Origin: Propioniciclava sinopodophylli
GTDB taxonomy: Bacteria > Actinomycetota > Actinomycetes > Propionibacteriales > Propionibacteriaceae
Direction: 5' to 3'
Length of the DNA stretch: 64,000 nt
Assembly: GCF_004324755.1 (NCBI RefSeq)
Contig: NZ_SDMQ01000009.1
Span: 1 to 64,000, forward strand
Positions 60,809-64,000 of the stretch are shown here, piece by piece. The position numbers and the translations under genes are program-made. Numbering within the stretch: position 1 is the stretch's first letter; each line of letters starts with the position of its first letter. The notes beneath the pieces were generated by a model, which worked only from the letters and a program-made list of their open reading frames with translations, had not been told where the DNA came from and ran no database searches.

Positions 60809-61282
60809 ATGAGCCTGCACCCGAACCTCGAGCCCCTGGCGCCCCTGGTCGGTACGTGGCGAGGATCGGCGCGGGGCGAGTACCCGACGATCACGTCGTT
60901 CACCTACACCGACGCGTGGCAGTTCATCGACGTCGGCAAGCCGTTCCTGTTGTTCGTCGAGCGCACCTGGAACGCCGAGGGCGCGCCGATGCACACCGAG
61001 ACCGGCTACGTTCGCTCCCCGGGCGGCGGGGTGGTGGAGATCGTCGCGGCAATCCCGACCGGACAGTCCGAGCTTGGCGTCGGCACCGTCGCCACCGAGG
61101 GCGCGGTCACCACGGTCGCCACGGACGCCGAGGTGCGCTGCACCCCGAGCGCCAAGCAGGTCGACCGCATCGTCCGCCGCTTCGTGGTCGAGGGCGACGC
61201 GCTGGCCTACACCATGGAGATGGCGGCCGTCGGGCAGGGCGTCACCCTGCACCTCACCTCCGCCCTCACGCGGCAGGGCTAG
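60809..61282 (+). CDS. Nitrobindin-like heme-binding beta-barrel protein
   Basis: 157 residues. FABP/THAP4-like barrel with LVGTWRGSARGEYPTI at the start and a C-terminal LHLTSALTRQ containing the conserved heme-ligand His. Bacterial nitrobindins bind ferric heme and are linked to NO and peroxynitrite handling. The ATG at 60809 with a GACAAT hexamer six nucleotides upstream is preferred to an upstream GTG. Its TAG stop abuts the stop of the convergent FAD/PLP gene with no gap. Confidence 0.85.
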   Translation: MSLHPNLEPLAPLVGTWRGSARGEYPTITSFTYTDAWQFIDVGKPFLLFVERTWNAEGAPMHTETGYVRSPGGGVVEIVAAIPTGQSELGVGTVATEGAVTTVATDAEVRCTPSAKQVDRIVRRFVVEGDALAYTMEMAAVGQGVTLHLTSALTRQG

Positions 61283-64000
61283 TCAGCCGTCGATCCGGTC
61301 GGCGACCCAGCCGGACGGCGTCCGCACCACGTTGCGCGCCAGCGGGATCTGGTGCGACGCGCTCTCCAGGATGTGCATGAGGTAGCCGGCGGTGTTCGGC
61401 AGCGCGATGACGTCGCCGGCCCGCACCCCGCGCGGAAACCGCATGCGCCTGAGCAGGATGAGCTCGTCCTCGATGCAGTAGGCGCCCACGAGGAACGCCT
61501 CGACCGGACGCCCCGGCTCGCCCCGGCGCACCAGCAGCGGGTCGACGAGGAAGTCGTCGGAGGTCGAGCGGCACTGCGTCCGGTTCATCTCCAGCCCGAC
61601 CAGGTCGACGCCGTCGCTGCGCTGCTTGGTGAACGCCACCCGCGCCAGCGTGGCGCCGCAGCCGTCCAGCAGCGAGCGCCCGGGCTCCAGGTGCAGCCGC
61701 AGCCCGCGGCGGCTCAGCCCGTCCGCGGCCGTCCCGCCGTCGGGGAGTTCGCCCCCCAGCACGTCGGCCAGCCAGCCGCCCCGCACCGGCGCCTGGTGGT
61801 ACGGGTAGGTATTCGCCAGCGGGTGCGCCTTCCACGTGAACGGGTCGCTGTCGCCCCGCACCATCGCCTCGCGCGCCGACTGGAACGCGGCCCACTGCTC
61901 GCCGTCGTCCAGGTAGCTCATCGGGACGCCGCCGCCCAGGTCCACGAAGGCGGGCGCGTGGCCGGCCCCGACCAGGGCGTCGACCAGCTCCAGCGCCTCG
62001 CCCAACGCCGTGCGCCGGTCGGCCGCGGCGTACCCGTGCAGGTGCACGTGGACGCCCGCGTACTCCACCCGGGGACGCGTCGTGCGCAGCGCCGCCCGCC
62101 ACGTCGCGAGCCGCTCGCCGAAGCGGGTCGGCGGCAGGGTCGCGGGGTCGGGCGCCAGCCGCGGCGCCACCCGGACGCCGTCGGTGCCGGCCAGCGCGGC
62201 CAGCCGGTCGAGCTCGGCCACCGAGTCCACCGAGACGGTCACGCCGGCCTCGACGGCGAGGCGCAGGAGGGCGTCCGGCTTCACCGCGGCGCTCAGGATG
62301 ACCCGCTCGCCCGGGACGCCGGCGTCCAGCACCTGGCGCAGCTCGCGCTCGCTGGCGACGTCGACCCCGTGGCCTGCCGCGGCGAGGGCGTCCACGAACG
62401 CGAGGGCCTTGTTGGCCTTGCGGGCGAAGAACACCCGGACGTCCACGCCCGCAGCGCGGCCGGCGTCGACCAGCTCGGCGGCGTTGCGCAGGGCAGGCGT
62501 CGGGTCGAGAACGTTGACCGGCGACCCGTGCTCGACCAGGAGGCGGTCGCAGGCGTCCGGGTCGGCGAGCAGCCCGGTGAGCCACGGCTCGAGGCGGGCG
62601 GTGAGCGGGGGCGTCCCGTGCACGTCGGGCTCGTCGTCGGCCGGGCGGGCACGGGCGATGACCCGCTGCGCCCAGCGTTCCACCACGTCGTGCAGGGTGC
62701 GCGAGAGAGTGTCGTTGCCGAGGGTGACGTCCTCGGTGTCGCGCCCGACCACGGCCAGGTGGGGCGCGCCCACGGCCGACCCGTCGCGGGCGATGCGGAC
62801 GCCGCGCCCCGCCGTGCCGGTCTGCAGGACGCCGTCGGCGACCAGGTCGCCGACGAGGGTGCCCGGCACGACGCCCGGCGGCGCGATGACGGCGTCCACG
62901 ACCACGTCGGCCTCGGCGAGTTCCGATCCCGCGCGCGGGGCGTCCACGACGCCGGCGTCCAGCAGCGCGAGCAGCTTGGCGGCGTTCACGGGCGGCGGGC
63001 CGAACGCGACGCGTTCGAGCGTGTGCGCGAGGTCGCCGAAGCCGGGCAGCGTGGCGCGCCCCTCGAAGGAGGCCCGCGCCACGATGGCGGGGTACAGCTT
63101 CCGCCACGCCTCGCCGACCGCCCACGCGGCCGACGGGGGCCGGACGCCGACCGCGACCTCCCACGACTCCCGCAGCTCGGCCACCGGGTCGCCCGTGGCG
63201 TCCGCGCCGCTGAGCACTCCGCGGATCGCCGCGTCCTCGAGTTCCCGTCCGGCCGCGCGCCCGAAGGCGGACGCGGTGTCGGCGAGGGCCTCGGTGAGGG
63301 CCGCGAGGTCGGACGCCGCCGCCACCTGGGCGGAGCCATCGGCAATCGCGTCCGCCAGGTCGACCGAGGCCAGGGCCCCGCCCGGCTCGGGCTTGACCGC
63401 CATGAAGCGCCCCGACCGGCTGGTGGGCCGGATCACGGTGGGTTCCTGACCGGACCGCACGTAGCGGACGCCGGCGCCGTCAGGTTCGAACCGCCCGTCG
63501 CGCCCCTCGGTGAGGGCGAGCGCGACGTCGATGAAGGTGAGGGCCGCCCCGCGGCAGGCCACGGTGGCGCCCGGGGGCACGGCCTCGGCCGAGAGCCCCT
63601 CCGGGGTGGTGGGGGTGAGTCGGCCCGGGCCGGACCAGTCGCTGGCGAGGGCACCGGGCCAGGCGGCTGCGTGGCCGGTGGCCAGCAGCACCTCGTCGTA
63701 GGGGGCGCCGTCCACGAGCCAGGCGCCGCCCTCGCGGTGCACATCGCCGGCGCGCCGGGGCACGTGCACCAGGCAGCCGCCCGCGGGCACGCGGGCCACG
63801 AGCCCCGCCCACGACTCGGCCAGGAAGGTACCCACGAGCGCCCGGGGCGGGAAGGCGTCCAGCGGCTCGGACTCGCCGCGGGCGCGGCGCCAGTCGTCCA
63901 GCGACCCGAGGGCTGAGCCGACGATCGCGGAGGTGACGTTCAGACGCCAGGACTGTGGCTGGTCGCGCCGGTAGCCGGACCCCTCGCCGAGGGGCCGGTC
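61283..64000 (-). CDS. FAD/NAD(P)-binding domain fused to a PLP-dependent decarboxylase-like domain (partial)
   Basis: At least 905 codons; the frame is open to the window edge, so the start lies beyond 64000. The visible N-terminal part (from 64000 to about 62700) has RRDQPQSWRLNVTSA, DDWRRARGES, LLATGHAAAWPG, RGAALTFIDVALALTEG and PTVIRPTSRSGR, as in FAD_NAD_binding proteins. The C-terminal part (about 62600-61283) is a group IV decarboxylase/alanine-racemase fold: PLP Lys in FFARKANK (codon near 62418), HLHG, GGGVPMSY, EPGRSLLDGCG and the Cys-containing GAYCIEDELILLRRM. It resembles the Y4yA-type PLP enzymes. Reaction unknown. Confidence 0.75.
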   Translation of the reverse strand, partial: DRPLGEGSGYRRDQPQSWRLNVTSAIVGSALGSLDDWRRARGESEPLDAFPPRALVGTFLAESWAGLVARVPAGGCLVHVPRRAGDVHREGGAWLVDGAPYDEVLLATGHAAAWPGALASDWSGPGRLTPTTPEGLSAEAVPPGATVACRGAALTFIDVALALTEGRDGRFEPDGAGVRYVRSGQEPTVIRPTSRSGRFMAVKPEPGGALASVDLADAIADGSAQVAAASDLAALTEALADTASAFGRAAGRELEDAAIRGVLSGADATGDPVAELRESWEVAVGVRPPSAAWAVGEAWRKLYPAIVARASFEGRATLPGFGDLAHTLERVAFGPPPVNAAKLLALLDAGVVDAPRAGSELAEADVVVDAVIAPPGVVPGTLVGDLVADGVLQTGTAGRGVRIARDGSAVGAPHLAVVGRDTEDVTLGNDTLSRTLHDVVERWAQRVIARARPADDEPDVHGTPPLTARLEPWLTGLLADPDACDRLLVEHGSPVNVLDPTPALRNAAELVDAGRAAGVDVRVFFARKANKALAFVDALAAAGHGVDVASERELRQVLDAGVPGERVILSAAVKPDALLRLAVEAGVTVSVDSVAELDRLAALAGTDGVRVAPRLAPDPATLPPTRFGERLATWRAALRTTRPRVEYAGVHVHLHGYAAADRRTALGEALELVDALVGAGHAPAFVDLGGGVPMSYLDDGEQWAAFQSAREAMVRGDSDPFTWKAHPLANTYPYHQAPVRGGWLADVLGGELPDGGTAADGLSRRGLRLHLEPGRSLLDGCGATLARVAFTKQRSDGVDLVGLEMNRTQCRSTSDDFLVDPLLVRRGEPGRPVEAFLVGAYCIEDELILLRRMRFPRGVRAGDVIALPNTAGYLMHILESASHQIPLARNVVRTPSGWVADRIDG

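Noticed and set aside
1900-63000. GGACGCC/GGCGTCC heptamer seems very frequent and could be an orienting motif
   Set aside because: It encodes the common Asp-Ala codon pair and is expected at this GC content; without counts against a codon-shuffled background no claim is justified.

Overview
The window is a 64 kb piece of a very GC-rich, tightly packed actinobacterial chromosome. The main taxonomic evidence is a mycothiol S-conjugate amidase gene (mca) inside the block greA - DUF4307 - mca - small membrane protein - thioredoxin-domain protein - hemolysin III - Z-isoprenyl diphosphate synthase. I recall the same gene order from Mycobacterium tuberculosis around Rv1080c-Rv1086. Other pointers are short overlaps of the GTGA, ATGA and TGATG type, frequent GTG starts, and many genes whose -10 box (TANNNT) lies 6-7 nt before the start codon, as expected for leaderless mRNAs. 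Pyruvate phosphate dikinase, L-lactate dehydrogenase and serine catabolism suggest a fermentative member such as Propionibacteriaceae; that family assignment is inference.

Layout. 1-10.4 kb: Bax inhibitor-1 protein, Nudix hydrolase, zinc metallopeptidase, S9 peptidase with a lipoprotein, alpha/beta hydrolase, GPH sugar symporter, YwiC-like protein and an RsmC-like methyltransferase. 10.5-16.7 kb: ppdK, SulP transporter, lipoprotein with a G10 tract upstream, deoC. 16.8-20.1 kb: drug-type ABC exporter with a response regulator and a histidine kinase that has lost most of its ATP-binding domain. 20.3-27.2 kb: succinate-semialdehyde dehydrogenase, 1-phosphofructokinase, an intact two-component system, acylphosphatase, CBS protein, metB. 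27.3-36 kb: EcsC protein, proline dehydrogenase, TerC, a NagZ-like GH3 enzyme with a HAD partner, a second HAD enzyme, ung, AI-2E family exporter. 36.2-44.3 kb: DUF2089 pair and the conserved greA-mca-uppS block. 44.3-50.6 kb: scar of a deleted tetR/yhgE pair, GH31 glucosidase, and a lactococcin-972-type bacteriocin cluster. 50.6-64 kb: TrmO, PhoH, LysR-sdaA-sdaC serine module, SH3/M15-like secreted protein, tRNA-Lys, L-LDH, nitrobindin, and an FAD-PLP two-domain enzyme that runs off the window end.

The most unusual structure is a family of seven tandem-repeat arrays (26 units) scattered over 1.0-36.2 kb, mostly between genes. All have a period of exactly 22 bp. Each unit is a conserved 12-13 bp core plus an array-specific linker of about 9-10 bp. 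The two core types (AAGCCCTCGGCGG and GGGGCTSTCGGC) are related. Arrays sit at convergent gene ends, at stop codons, in one divergent promoter region, and once inside the 5' coding end of a histidine kinase gene. I do not recognise the family. The window has no CRISPR array, transposase, integrase or phage gene.
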